From the NCBI RefSeq assembly GCF_030325625.1, contig NZ_JACAIS010000001.1:186001-250000 (forward strand): a stretch of DNA of 64,000 bases. The letters run 5' to 3'. The translations under genes and the position numbers were made by a program. The DNA is from Sphingobacterium sp. N143 (GTDB taxonomy: Bacteria; Bacteroidota; Bacteroidia; Sphingobacteriales; Sphingobacteriaceae). Shown here in pieces: positions 1 to 8,814 of this stretch. Position 1 is the stretch's first letter. Each line of letters starts with the position of its first letter. The notes beneath the pieces are model-generated. The model saw nothing but the letters and a program-made list of their open reading frames with translations, searched no databases and was not told the DNA's origin.

Positions 1-858
1 ATCCAGTTGAAGTGCTTTTGCAGCAGCCAATTGAACAGGTAGGAACATACCCGAATCCATATTGCTTTTAAAGCGAAGAACTTGATTGATGCGTTCATCA
101 GCAGCAACCAGAACCCCGACCCGCCAACCCGCCATGTTGGAGGACTTGCTGAGTGAATTCAGTTCAATAGCCACTTCTTTTGCTCCCGGCACACGCATGA
201 TGCTGCGTGGCGCATCGGTCAGGATAAAACTGTAAGGATTATCGTGGCAGATGAGGATATTGTATTCCTTGGCAAACTGGATCAATTCTGCATAAAATGT
301 ATCCGATGCCGATGCCCCAGTAGGCATATGCGGATAGTTGATCCACATCAATTTCACCTGCGTTAGATCTTGCTTCCGTAGTTCATCGAGATCAATCAGC
401 CAGTTATTTTCCTCGCTGAGGTTATAGGTTATTGCCTCTGCACCGCTTAACCTTACGGCTGCTGCATAGGCGGGGTAACCAGGGTTCGGAATCAAAGCCT
501 TATCTCCTTCTTGAAGATAGGTCATGCAGATATGTACAATACCTTCTTTTGAACCGATTAAAGGTAAGATCTCTGTATCGGGATTAAAAGTTGCATTATA
601 ATAGCGTTGATACCAATCTGCAATGGCTTGTCTGAGAACCGGAGCCCCTTTATAATTTTGATAGCCATGTACATTTGGAAGTTGGGCATTTGTGTTCAAT
701 GTCGCTATCACCTCCGGGTGTGGAGGCAAATCAGGACTTCCAATCCCTAAATTGATGACACGCGCACCTTGCTTATTCAATTCGTCTATTTCCCTCAGTT
801 TTTTCGAAAAATAGTATTCCTCTGTGTGCTGCAATCTTTTGGCAACGTCTATTTGCAT
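1..858 (-). CDS. PLP-dependent class I/II aminotransferase (C-terminus cut by window edge)
   Basis: The reading frame starts at ATG 858 on the minus strand and runs off the left edge with 286 codons, so roughly the last quarter of a usual 390-residue enzyme is missing. The translated protein shows the fold-type I aminotransferase pattern: an N-terminal NLGIGSPDLPPHP segment, an NPGYPAY motif, and the PLP-binding lysine in SLSKSSNMAGWR at about residue 238. The closest family by look is the LL-diaminopimelate aminotransferase/aspartate aminotransferase group (cytosolic amino acid transamination). The exact substrate cannot be told from this fragment; a lysine-pathway role is only a possibility. 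No partner gene is visible on its strand. Confidence 0.85.
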   Translation of the reverse strand, partial: MQIDVAKRLQHTEEYYFSKKLREIDELNKQGARVINLGIGSPDLPPHPEVIATLNTNAQLPNVHGYQNYKGAPVLRQAIADWYQRYYNATFNPDTEILPLIGSKEGIVHICMTYLQEGDKALIPNPGYPAYAAAVRLSGAEAITYNLSEENNWLIDLDELRKQDLTQVKLMWINYPHMPTGASASDTFYAELIQFAKEYNILICHDNPYSFILTDAPRSIMRVPGAKEVAIELNSLSKSSNMAGWRVGVLVAADERINQVLRFKSNMDSGMFLPVQLAAAKALQLD

Positions 859-1027
859 CTTAATTTTAATAAATTTGGTGTTTGAATAAAGCTAAATTAG
901 GGAATTATCTATAAAAACGAGATTTTTTTGTGGATTTTTCAAGGGGTAGCAAGGACTATGGTTTATCATTACCTTGCAACAATTTTATTGTATCAAGGGG
1001 GATGCCTGCTTTTCTTGATTAATTTGT

Positions 1028-1035
1028 TATTTTTG
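1028..1035 (+). promoter_or_regulatory. -7 promoter box of the ABC exporter gene
   Basis: TATTTTTG matches the Bacteroidota -7 consensus TAnnTTTG and lies 15 bases before the ATG at 1051. No convincing TTG lies 19-20 bases upstream, so this rests on one box. Confidence 0.45.
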
Positions 1036-1050
1036 TTCAATTCAAAATAA

Positions 1051-2874
1051 ATGAAAACATATTTTAGGCTCTTATCATTTGCTAAACCCATAGAGAAATT
1101 TGCAATCCCATATGTAATTTTCACCTTAATTACGGTTGTTTTTAGCACATTAAATTTAGCATTACTTGCACCATTGCTTCACACGCTGTTTAATACAGGC
1201 AAAGAAGCTGTCGAAGCAGTGAAACCCGATACATACACCGACATCCTTGCATGGTTTAATTATTATGCTACCCTCGCAAATGATCAGTTTGGTGCCTATG
1301 GTGCCTTGAAATATGTTTGTATTGTTATTGTTATTTCCGTTTTTATCAGCAATCTTTTTCGCTATTTCTGTCAGCGGATTATGGAAAATTTCCGTATTCA
1401 TACGTTATTAAAACTTCGTAGAGCTGTATTTGATAATGTCATGGATCTGCATGTTGGATATTTTACAGGGCAGCGGAAGGGCGATATCGTATCCAAGGTC
1501 GCCTCAGATGTTCAGGTCGTACAATACTCAGTTACCGGAACCCTGCAAGTTGTATTCAAAGAACCTTTGCAATTGATTGCCTATATAGTCATGCTGTTTA
1601 ATATTTCTGCAAAGCTGACCTTCTTTTCTTTGTTGGTTATCCCTATTTCAGCGTTTTTTATCGCTCGGATTGTGAAAAATCTCAAAAGCCAAGCACGGTC
1701 TGCACAGGAATCTTATGGCAATATGATTTCCTATCTTGATGAAGCGCTATCCGGGATCAAGATCATCAAGGCTTTTAATGCTGTCTCATTTATTAAAAAC
1801 AGGTTTCATAACGAGAATGAGCGCTATGCCAATATTGGTCGTGCGATGGCCAAAAGGCAGCAACTGAGTTCCCCAGTTTCCGAACTATTGGGTGTCATGA
1901 TGGTTGCCGTCATCTTATTGTATGGTGGTCATTTGGTGCTTTCTGGTGATAAAAGCCTGACTGCGCCTGAATTTATCGCTTATATTGCCATTTTTTCCCA
2001 GGTTATGCGTCCGGCAAAAGCATTGACAGATGCGTTTAGCGGGATCCATAATGGCTTAGCAGCAGGTGAACGTGTGCTGGAACTGGTTGATGAGAGAAGT
2101 AATGTACAGGACAAACCGAATGCGCAAGTTGTGAACGGTTTTGAAAAGGAAATTACATTTAAGCAAGTGGACTTTGCTTATACACCCGACAGGAAGATTT
2201 TACAGGGCATTGATCTGACGATTGAAAAAGGAAAAATTGTTGCATTGGTTGGCCCCTCTGGAGGTGGAAAGTCCACTTTGGTGGATCTAATTCCGCGGTT
2301 TATGGATGTCACGGATGGACAGATTCTATTTGATGGGGTGGATCTGCGGGAGCTTAACCAGGATTCTTTACGGAATATGATCGGTGTCGTTAATCAGGAA
2401 TCTATTTTATTTAACGATACCATTTTTAACAATATTGCTTTTGCCAATCTTGATGCAAGCCAAGAAGAAGTCGAAGCAGCAGCCAAAATAGCCAATGCCC
2501 ATGAGTTTATTTTAAAAACAGATCAAGGGTATCAAACGAATATCGGTGATCGGGGCGGCAAGCTGTCCGGAGGGCAACGGCAGCGTATCTGTATCGCGCG
2601 TGCGGTACTGAAAAATCCACCGATTATGCTGCTTGATGAAGCAACCTCTGCCTTGGATACAGAATCTGAAAAATTAGTACAGGACTCGCTTTATAAATTA
2701 ATGGACAACCGGACTACAGTGGTTATTGCACATAGGTTGAGCACGATTCAAAATGCTGATAAGATTGTCGTGGTTGAGGCCGGTAAGATTGTCGAGGCGG
2801 GAAGTCACAGCGAGCTCTTGCAACAAGATGGCCTCTATAAGAAATTGATCGAAATGCAACAGTTTACAGATTAA
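1051..2874 (+). CDS. ABC exporter, fused permease and ATPase (MsbA type)
   Basis: A 607-residue half-transporter with the exporter order: about six membrane segments in residues 1-320, then an ATPase domain. Walker A is GPSGGGKST near residue 401, the signature LSGGQRQR near 505, Walker B/D-loop IMLLDEATSALD near 525 and the H-loop histidine in VIAHRLSTI near 559, so all catalytic elements are present. Length and architecture match MsbA/LmrA exporters, which work as homodimers in the inner membrane; lipid A core flipping is the known role of MsbA, but lipid or drug export cannot be told apart here. It appears monocistronic, 102 bases before mqnE. Confidence 0.9.
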   Translation: MKTYFRLLSFAKPIEKFAIPYVIFTLITVVFSTLNLALLAPLLHTLFNTGKEAVEAVKPDTYTDILAWFNYYATLANDQFGAYGALKYVCIVIVISVFISNLFRYFCQRIMENFRIHTLLKLRRAVFDNVMDLHVGYFTGQRKGDIVSKVASDVQVVQYSVTGTLQVVFKEPLQLIAYIVMLFNISAKLTFFSLLVIPISAFFIARIVKNLKSQARSAQESYGNMISYLDEALSGIKIIKAFNAVSFIKNRFHNENERYANIGRAMAKRQQLSSPVSELLGVMMVAVILLYGGHLVLSGDKSLTAPEFIAYIAIFSQVMRPAKALTDAFSGIHNGLAAGERVLELVDERSNVQDKPNAQVVNGFEKEITFKQVDFAYTPDRKILQGIDLTIEKGKIVALVGPSGGGKSTLVDLIPRFMDVTDGQILFDGVDLRELNQDSLRNMIGVVNQESILFNDTIFNNIAFANLDASQEEVEAAAKIANAHEFILKTDQGYQTNIGDRGGKLSGGQRQRICIARAVLKNPPIMLLDEATSALDTESEKLVQDSLYKLMDNRTTVVIAHRLSTIQNADKIVVVEAGKIVEAGSHSELLQQDGLYKKLIEMQQFTD

Positions 2875-2946
2875 ACTCTGACGTTGTTTGCTCGCTCAGT
2901 GGAGTTGTTAACAGATTTTTTATTATAACTTTTGTTGCCTTTTCGG

Positions 2947-2954
2947 TACATTTG
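2947..2954 (+). promoter_or_regulatory. -7 promoter box for the mqnE operon
   Basis: TACATTTG matches TAnnTTTG and sits 22 bases before the mqnE ATG. An AGGAG stretch at about 2964 lies between box and start, which is an unusual Shine-Dalgarno-like sequence for this phylum. The -33 box is not clear. Confidence 0.45.
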
Positions 2955-2976
2955 TTTTAGATAGGAGATACATTTA

Positions 2977-4176
2977 ATGAACGCAATTGATAAATTGAAT
3001 TTCTTGATCAACGATAAAAATTTAGCCGTTGAATTAAGAGATATAGCGGAAAAAGTTTTGCGAGAGGAGCGTATCACTTTTGATGAAGGAGTTCTTTTAT
3101 ATGAAAAAGGCGAGTTGGGATATTTAGGAGCTTTAGCAAATTATATCCGTGAAAAGCGCCATGGTGATCACACCTTTTTTAACCGGAACTTTCATATCGA
3201 ACCAACCAATGTTTGTGTATATGACTGTAAGTTTTGTTCGTACTCCAGAATGATCAAGGAACGTGCCGATGGCTGGGAGATGGAAGTAGATGGCATGATG
3301 GATATTGTGAAAAAGTATGATAATGAAGCTGTTACCGAAGTGCATATTACTGGTGGAGTTGTCCCTAAGCAAAATCTCGAGTTCTACGCCGACTTCTTTA
3401 GAAGATGTAAGGCCCACCGTCCTGAATTACATATCAAGGGACTTACCCCGGTAGAATATTATTACATTTTCAAGAAAGCTAAACTGAGCCACTATGAAGG
3501 GCTTAAATATTTGCAGTCCTGTGGTCTGGATTCTATGCCAGGGGGAGGGGCGGAGATTTTTCATCCTGAAGTAAGGGAGCAGATTGCTCATGATAAATGT
3601 ACTGCCGAACAGTGGCTGGACATTCACGAACAGGCGCATAAGCTTGGTATGCATACCAATGCAACGATGTTGTATGGTCATATCGAAAAGTTTTGGCATC
3701 GGGTGGATCACATGGAACGTCTTAGACAGCTTCAGGATAAAACCGGAGGCTTTCAGACCTTTATCCCTTTGAAATTCAGAAATAAGGAGAACCAGATGTC
3801 CCATATCCCAGAGGTTTCCGTTATTGAAGATTTGAGAAATTACGCCATTGCACGTATCTATATGGATAATTTTGATCATATAAAAGCATATTGGGCAATG
3901 ATATCCAGAGATACTGCGCAGCTGGCACTGGCTTTTGGGGTAGATGATATCGATGGGACATTAGATGATACCACGAAAATATATAGTATGGCCGGTGCTG
4001 AAGAGCAAAAACCGGGTATGACTACGCAAGAAGTGGTGGAATTGATTAAAAATGTGGGACGTCACCCGATTGAGCGGGATACGCTTTATCATGTCGTGAC
4101 CGATTATAATGACGTTGTCTTTGAACCCGATTCCCAAAAGAAAAATTATTACGCTTTACCTGTTGTAAATCCCTAA
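2977..4176 (+). CDS. mqnE: Aminodeoxyfutalosine synthase (radical SAM)
   Basis: MqnE joins 3-[(1-carboxyvinyl)oxy]benzoate, the MqnA product, to the adenosyl part of SAM in the futalosine route to menaquinone. The radical-SAM cluster motif is C80-x3-C84-x2-C87 inside HIEPTNVCVYDCKFCSYS, and the GGGAEIFHPEVR stretch is typical of MqnE rather than the related MqnC. At 399 residues it has about the full family length. It is followed 17 bases later by a histidine phosphatase gene and then mqnA, so it is probably the first gene of a menaquinone operon. MqnC is the alternative, but the presence of mqnA and the GAEIF motif favour MqnE. Confidence 0.92.
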   Translation: MNAIDKLNFLINDKNLAVELRDIAEKVLREERITFDEGVLLYEKGELGYLGALANYIREKRHGDHTFFNRNFHIEPTNVCVYDCKFCSYSRMIKERADGWEMEVDGMMDIVKKYDNEAVTEVHITGGVVPKQNLEFYADFFRRCKAHRPELHIKGLTPVEYYYIFKKAKLSHYEGLKYLQSCGLDSMPGGGAEIFHPEVREQIAHDKCTAEQWLDIHEQAHKLGMHTNATMLYGHIEKFWHRVDHMERLRQLQDKTGGFQTFIPLKFRNKENQMSHIPEVSVIEDLRNYAIARIYMDNFDHIKAYWAMISRDTAQLALAFGVDDIDGTLDDTTKIYSMAGAEEQKPGMTTQEVVELIKNVGRHPIERDTLYHVVTDYNDVVFEPDSQKKNYYALPVVNP

Positions 4177-4193
4177 ACTAATAATCCTTTATT

Positions 4194-4820
4194 TTGAAAA
4201 AGACATTTTATTTTATACGACACGGACAGACTGATCTAAATCTGAAGGGCATTGTGCAGGGAAGAGGAGTCAATTCTCCACTTAATAAAACTGGAATAGC
4301 CCAAGCTCAGGCTTTCTTTGAACGGTACAATACAGTGCCCTTTGATAAAATATATACCTCAACATTACGACGAACTCACCAGACAGTACAAGGGTTTATT
4401 GATATGAACTTGCCTTGGGAACAGCTTGTGGGCCTCGATGAGATCAGTTGGGGGATATATGAAGGAAAAGAACAAACAACAGAGTTATTGGCTGGTTTTG
4501 AAAAATTAGTTGCAGCCTGGCGCAATGGAGAACTGGATGTCAGTATTGAAAATGGAGAATCTCCCAACGCATTGATGGCGCGTCAGCAAGAAGCTTTGGA
4601 CCATATGCTGGCCCGGCCCGACGAAAAGAATATCCTTGTCTGTATGCATGGTCGCGCATTGCGTGTTATGCTCTGCCTGATGACCGGTATCGATGCCCGT
4701 TATATGGACGACTTTCCACATACCAATACTGCTTTATATAAATTGCTGTATGACAATGGTCGATTTGAAATTGTGGACCATTACAATACCGCACACTTAG
4801 AAGCATTGATAAATGAATAA
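4194..4820 (+). CDS. Histidine phosphatase family protein between mqnE and mqnA
   Basis: A 208-residue cytosolic protein of the phosphoglycerate mutase-like superfamily. The phosphohistidine motif is R9-H10-G11 (FIRHGQTDLN) and the second catalytic histidine is H152 in VCMHGRAL; E90 in the WGIYEG stretch fits the proton donor. The start is TTG at 4194: no ATG lies before the RHG motif, and the frame begins directly with MKKTFYFIRHG. It overlaps mqnA by 8 bases, so the two are probably translationally coupled. No phosphatase step is part of the known futalosine pathway, so its substrate is unknown; alpha-ribazole phosphatase (CobC) and broad sugar-phosphate phosphatases share this fold. Confidence 0.85.
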   Translation: MKKTFYFIRHGQTDLNLKGIVQGRGVNSPLNKTGIAQAQAFFERYNTVPFDKIYTSTLRRTHQTVQGFIDMNLPWEQLVGLDEISWGIYEGKEQTTELLAGFEKLVAAWRNGELDVSIENGESPNALMARQQEALDHMLARPDEKNILVCMHGRALRVMLCLMTGIDARYMDDFPHTNTALYKLLYDNGRFEIVDHYNTAHLEALINE

Positions 4821-5541
4821 AATTAGAGTTTCAGCCGTATCGTATACCAATACCTATCCGTTCTTGAATGGAATACGTAAATCAAAAGTGATAGATCAGA
4901 TTGATCTGAGTGTTGATAATCCGAGTGCATGTGCACAAAAAGTGATTGATGACGAAGCCGATATCGGAATAATACCCACCGCTGCCTTGTTGAGTCTTCC
5001 TGAATACTATATCAATACCGATTATTGTATTGGCACCGAAGGAGCTGTCGATTCGGTCTTTATTTTTGCCAATAAGCCCATTGAAGAAGTGCGGACTTTA
5101 AGATTGGACAAACAATCCCGAACCTCCAATGGCCTGGCACGGGTACTGATTAAGAATTACTGGAAGAAAGAAGTTAAGTTAGTAACGGACGAAAGCATCG
5201 AACCAGATGCCTATGTCCTTATTGGAGATCGCACCTTTGGTAAAAAGCAGTCAGTTCCGTATAGTTATGACTTAGGTAAAGAATGGTTTAATTTCACAGG
5301 ATTACCTTTTGCATTTGCGCTTTGGGTAAGCAATAAGAAATTACCGGAATCTTTTATCGAACAATTCAATACGGCATTAGCCTATGGAGTCGAGCACGCA
5401 ACAGATGTTATTGCGGGGCTTCCCCAATTTGAGGGTTTTGATTACACACGCTATCTAACCCAACATCTCGATTTTCATCTGACAGATCGGAAACGTGAAG
5501 CCGTCAGATTATATCTTGATTATTTAAAAGAATTGGACTAA
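4813..5541 (+). CDS. mqnA: Chorismate dehydratase (menaquinone, futalosine route)
   Basis: MqnA removes water from chorismate to give 3-[(1-carboxyvinyl)oxy]benzoate, the first committed step of the futalosine pathway. The N-terminus RVSAVSYTNTYPFLNG is the family hallmark, and the periplasmic-binding-protein-like fold is seen in the later LPFAFALWV segment. At 242 residues it is a normal length without a signal peptide, so it is cytosolic. It overlaps the phosphatase gene by 8 bases and closes the operon, which ends at the terminator around 5640. Together with mqnE this shows the organism uses the futalosine route. Confidence 0.93.
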   Translation: MNKIRVSAVSYTNTYPFLNGIRKSKVIDQIDLSVDNPSACAQKVIDDEADIGIIPTAALLSLPEYYINTDYCIGTEGAVDSVFIFANKPIEEVRTLRLDKQSRTSNGLARVLIKNYWKKEVKLVTDESIEPDAYVLIGDRTFGKKQSVPYSYDLGKEWFNFTGLPFAFALWVSNKKLPESFIEQFNTALAYGVEHATDVIAGLPQFEGFDYTRYLTQHLDFHLTDRKREAVRLYLDYLKELD

Positions 5542-5639
5542 GGATTTATCTTGAAAAATATGGATAATGCTGTTTGAAAGAAGGCAACAAATAATGCATT
5601 GACCTGATGACTGTAATTGAAGGTAGTGAATCATTGGAT

Positions 5640-5669
5640 AAAAAAAGAGGTTGAAAAACCTCTTTTTTT
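5640..5669. terminator. Bidirectional terminator between mqnA and the helicase gene
   Basis: A 13-bp stem (A-run, GAGGTT / AACCTC, T-run) with a GAAA loop, symmetrical so that it gives a T-tract on both strands. It serves the convergent mqnA operon and helicase gene, and its right arm enters the helicase stop codon (5668-5670). Confidence 0.9.
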
Positions 5670-6972
5670 ATGTCCTTCCGATTTTAATTTTTCTTCCTTT
5701 TATTTTTTGTCCATTTGCGGCATTGATGATTTGTGGAGCCAGCTTGCGCTTTACGGCCACATAGGCAGTTTTATCCTTTACTTCAATTAGGCCAATGTCA
5801 TTCTTCTCAATACCCTCCAAATGGAGCAGAAAACCCACAATATCGATTTTGTTGACCTTGTCCTTTCTTCCTGCATTGATATAAAGTGTGGCAAACGGCG
5901 AATTTTCAGGCAGCTCATAGAAAGCTGGGAATTCTTCTTCAGCGATGGCCGGGGGGATATAAGGATAAGTTTCCTCAGGTTTGAGGATCACATACACATC
6001 CCCAGTGGCTTGCATGCGTGCTGTACGTCCGTTGCGATGAATAAAGGCATCCTCTTTATGAGGAAGCTGGTAATGTATAATGGCATCCACCTCGGGGATA
6101 TCCAATCCCCGGGCAGCAAGATCCGTTGTTATCAAAATAGAGGTGGAGTGATTTCGGAATTTTAAAAGTGCAAGCTCACGGTCCTGTTGTTCCAAGCCTC
6201 CATGGAAAGTATCATGAATGATATTTCGGTTGTCCAATAATTCACTGATATGGTCCACGGCATCCCGATGGTTGCAAAAGATAATTATCTTTTTTGTGCC
6301 GATCTTGCAGATCAGTTTTAATAACGCCTCTAATTTTTTTGAGCTGGGAGCGATAACCTTTCTTATTGTAATCCGGGGCCTGTTGTGCGAATCTTTCAAG
6401 AAGTCTACCACTATAGGAGCCTGGATCTGGGTAAATGGAGGCAGCGTTTCCATCATGGTGGCTGATGTCAGTATGCGGGATCCAAGTTGGGGCATATGAC
6501 GGATAATAAAATCCATCTGATGGTGAAAGCCCAGTTCCAGCGATTTATCAAATTCATCAAGTATCAAGGTATGGATATGTGTCGGGTCAAAATTTCCTTC
6601 TTCCAGGTGTTGTTTTATTCTGCCCGGAGTTCCGATGAGGATGGACGGCGCGTCTCTGAATGCATTTTTCTCTATACGTGTACGATGACCACCATAGGCA
6701 CAAGTCACTTTATGGCCTGTTGCTAGTTTTCGAAGCACTTGTTCAATCTGTAAGGCCAATTCGCGTGTCGGGACTAAAATAAGCGCCTGGACCTCAGGAG
6801 AACGATCTCTTAACTGTTGCAATAAAACTAATGAAAACGCTAATGTTTTTCCCGATCCTGTAGGTGAAAGTAAGATGAAGTCGCTGTCCTTTTGATAAGA
6901 ATCAAGTACTTTTTGTTGCATCTCATTCAGGGAGGAGATGCCTAATTTGTTTAAAATAGCTTCTAGCTGCAT
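5668..6972 (-). CDS. DEAD-box family ATP-dependent RNA helicase, DbpA-like
   Basis: A 434-residue RNA helicase with both RecA-like domains: Walker A SPTGSGKT near residue 36, motif Ia PTRELALQ near 68, motif II D139-E140-F141-D142, SAT at 170-172 and motif VI HRNGRTARM in domain 2. The C-terminal 70 or so residues (GFLLHLEGIEKNDIG, KIKGRKIKIGRT) look like the DbpA RNA-binding domain that recognises 23S rRNA, so a role in large-subunit assembly is likely. Two motifs depart from consensus: DEFD replaces DEAD, and motif VI has ARM where GR is usual. The ATG at 6972 lies four bases after a perfect -7 box, suggesting a leaderless mRNA. Confidence 0.88.
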   Translation of the reverse strand: MQLEAILNKLGISSLNEMQQKVLDSYQKDSDFILLSPTGSGKTLAFSLVLLQQLRDRSPEVQALILVPTRELALQIEQVLRKLATGHKVTCAYGGHRTRIEKNAFRDAPSILIGTPGRIKQHLEEGNFDPTHIHTLILDEFDKSLELGFHHQMDFIIRHMPQLGSRILTSATMMETLPPFTQIQAPIVVDFLKDSHNRPRITIRKVIAPSSKKLEALLKLICKIGTKKIIIFCNHRDAVDHISELLDNRNIIHDTFHGGLEQQDRELALLKFRNHSTSILITTDLAARGLDIPEVDAIIHYQLPHKEDAFIHRNGRTARMQATGDVYVILKPEETYPYIPPAIAEEEFPAFYELPENSPFATLYINAGRKDKVNKIDIVGFLLHLEGIEKNDIGLIEVKDKTAYVAVKRKLAPQIINAANGQKIKGRKIKIGRT

Positions 6973-6976
6973 GGGA

Positions 6977-6984
6977 CAAAAGTA
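6977..6984 (-). promoter_or_regulatory. -7 box four bases before the helicase ATG (leaderless start)
   Basis: On the minus strand TACTTTTG, then TCCC, then the ATG. The expected transcription start falls on or next to the start codon. Confidence 0.55.
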
Positions 6985-7000
6985 CTAATTAAAAACAAAA

Positions 7001-7030
7001 GGTAATCCACCTGTACAAAGGTGAATTACC
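7001..7030. other. Inverted repeat between asnA and the helicase
   Basis: Twelve-base arms (GGTAATCCACCT and AGGTGAATTACC) pair with one mismatch around a six-base loop. It lies upstream of the helicase promoter and downstream of the asnA terminator. It could be a back-up terminator, since the minus strand is T-rich below it. Confidence 0.4.
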
Positions 7031-7095
7031 TGCTGTTTATTTATGTCCCGAAATACGGGATATGAAGTGTTGTAAATTATAAAAAAATAATTCTT

Positions 7096-7130
7096 AGAAG
7101 GTATCGATCTATAATATATCGATACCTTCT
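7096..7130 (-). terminator. asnA terminator with the stop codon in its loop
   Basis: A perfect 13-bp stem (AGAAGGTATCGAT / ATCGATACCTTCT) with a nine-base loop. The asnA TAG (7111-7109) is in the loop and the last six codons form the 5' arm. On the minus strand the hairpin is followed by an A/T stretch ending in seven T residues. Confidence 0.75.
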
Positions 7131-8155
7131 TGTCTTAATAGCTCTTTTTTGTCCTCTTCCCAGATACTCACCTGTACTTCTCCAATATGCTGTTTTTTGA
7201 GCATAAACATACAGACACGAGATTGGCCAATACCCCCACCCATTGATTCAGGTAGTTCATCATTAAGAAGCATACTATGGAAGGTCAATTTAGATTTTTC
7301 TGAACAATTACGGATTGCCATTTGATGCGCCAATGCCGTTTTGTCTACACGGATACCCATGGATGAAAGCTCGAAAGCGGAATTTAAGATGGGGTTCCAG
7401 ACAAGGATATCTCCATTTAAGCCTTGAAAACCAGCTTCATTTTCTGTACTCCAGTCATCGTAATCCGCAGCACGGCCATCATGAGCTACGCCGTTGCTGA
7501 GCGCAGCACCAATTCCGTACAAAAATACAGCACCATATTCTTTTGTGATCGCATTTTCACGCTCTTTGGCACTTAAGTCAGGGTATTTTTGTAAAAGTTC
7601 CTCTGAGGAGATAAATGCAATTGTCTCCGGAAGGATTGCTTTTAGCTGAGGATATTTGTCCGCAACCTGTAATTCGGTAAAGCGAAGAGCATCATATATT
7701 TTTAATACCGTATTTTTTAGGACAGTCAAATTACGTTGGTCTTTCCCGATTACTTTTTCCCAATCCCATTGATCAACATAGATCGAATGTATAGGTGTAT
7801 AGTCCTCATCTGGACGTAAAGCTTTCATATCTGTCACAATACCTTCGCCAGGCAGCATTTCAAGTTCTTTTAAGCGTACTCTTTTCCATTTGGCTAAAGA
7901 ATGCACCACGACAGCTCTTTTCTCATTCAAGGACTTGATCGGAAATGAAACCGGACGTTCGATTCCATTTAAATCATCATTTAACCCTGTGCCGTCCAAT
8001 ACCACCAAAGGTGATGAAATTGGAATCAGATTTAAGGTTTTTTTTAATTCTTGGACAAATGTATCTTTAACAAAGCTGATAGCAACTTCGGTATTTAAAA
8101 GTTTTCTTCCCTCCATATGAGTTAATTGAAAAGCCATGTATGGATCAGAGTACAT
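7109..8155 (-). CDS. asnA: Aspartate-ammonia ligase (asparagine synthetase A)
   Basis: AsnA makes asparagine from aspartate and ammonia using ATP with AMP release; it is a class II aminoacyl-tRNA-synthetase-like homodimer in the cytosol. The 348-residue length is close to the E. coli enzyme's. Recognised blocks include VHSLAKWKRVRLKE, the DQWDWEKVI stretch, GYGIGAALSNG-like FLYGIGAALSNG, and the closing GGGIGQSRVCMFMLKKQHIGEVQ that marks the catalytic core. It is preceded by a -7 box at 8187-8194 and ends inside its own terminator hairpin. It stands alone, apart from the Fe-S genes upstream. Confidence 0.95.
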   Translation of the reverse strand: MYSDPYMAFQLTHMEGRKLLNTEVAISFVKDTFVQELKKTLNLIPISSPLVVLDGTGLNDDLNGIERPVSFPIKSLNEKRAVVVHSLAKWKRVRLKELEMLPGEGIVTDMKALRPDEDYTPIHSIYVDQWDWEKVIGKDQRNLTVLKNTVLKIYDALRFTELQVADKYPQLKAILPETIAFISSEELLQKYPDLSAKERENAITKEYGAVFLYGIGAALSNGVAHDGRAADYDDWSTENEAGFQGLNGDILVWNPILNSAFELSSMGIRVDKTALAHQMAIRNCSEKSKLTFHSMLLNDELPESMGGGIGQSRVCMFMLKKQHIGEVQVSIWEEDKKELLRQEGIDIL

Positions 8156-8186
8156 AGCTTCATTTTTTATTTTCAGTTATTTCATA

Positions 8187-8194
8187 CAAAAATA
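8187..8194 (-). promoter_or_regulatory. -7 promoter box of asnA
   Basis: TATTTTTG on the minus strand, 31 bases before the asnA ATG. A matching -33 TTG is not evident. Confidence 0.4.
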
Positions 8195-8351
8195 TGAAAA
8201 TATCATTAGTTAACGTGTTTAGTTGTTATTTTTGATATTTATATATTAAAATGTTGAAAAAATATGAATATCTCAACAAAAAGCGATTGGGCTAAGATTT
8301 ATTTGTAAAACTATCAATTTCCGGCCATGATCATAAAAATAGAGTACCTAC

Positions 8352-8386
8352 AAAAAGAGCCCTGAAATTATTTCAGGGCTCTTTTT
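8352..8386. terminator. Terminator after the IscA-like gene
   Basis: A perfect 16-bp stem (A5-GAGCCCTGAAA and its complement) with a three-base loop, giving T-tracts on both strands. It lies 20 bases past the IscA-like stop codon. Confidence 0.92.
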
Positions 8387-8406
8387 AATATCTTTGATCG
8401 CCAGGT

Positions 8407-8733
8407 TTATACGGAAAAACTCTCCCCACATGCACATGTACGGCTTGCATTTGGATTATGGAATTCAAATCCTTTTCCATTCAATCCGTCAGAATAATCG
8501 AGTTCAGTACCCGCTAAATATAGAAAAGATTTAATATCCAGGCAGATCTTTACTCCTTTATCTTCAAAAAACTGATCGCCCTTTTTTTCTTCATTATCGA
8601 AATTCAATTTATAGCTTAAGCCTGAGCAACCACCACTTTCTACAGCAACGCGTACAAAGTAATTGCCGTCATATTGCTCATTTTTCATGATTTCCTCGAT
8701 ACGAGTCTTTGCTTTGTCAGTAACTGTAATCAT
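8407..8733 (-). CDS. Iron-sulfur cluster assembly accessory protein, IscA/ErpA (A-type carrier)
   Basis: A 108-residue A-type carrier that accepts an Fe-S cluster and hands it to apo-enzymes in the cytosol. The three cluster-binding cysteines are in place: C36 in ESGGCSGLSY, and C100 and C102 in the C-terminal TCACGESF. It sits directly downstream of a cysteine desulfurase gene on the same strand, but an 81-base gap with a TATCTTTG box at 8755-8762 points to its own promoter. IscA, ErpA and SufA cannot be told apart from sequence alone. Confidence 0.92.
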   Translation of the reverse strand: MITVTDKAKTRIEEIMKNEQYDGNYFVRVAVESGGCSGLSYKLNFDNEEKKGDQFFEDKGVKICLDIKSFLYLAGTELDYSDGLNGKGFEFHNPNASRTCACGESFSV

Positions 8734-8754
8734 AGTTATATACTTTGTCTAGCA

Positions 8755-8762
8755 CAAAGATA
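8755..8762 (-). promoter_or_regulatory. -7 promoter box of the IscA-like gene
   Basis: TATCTTTG on the minus strand, a perfect TAnnTTTG match 21 bases before the ATG. Confidence 0.5.
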
Positions 8763-8814
8763 CACAGAATCCTGATATAATGTTACCGTTGTAAAGTTTT
8801 TAGAATGTCATAAA

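Noticed and set aside
3427..3879. A 150-codon frame antisense to mqnE
   Set aside because: Lies fully within the conserved mqnE gene and shows no family features.
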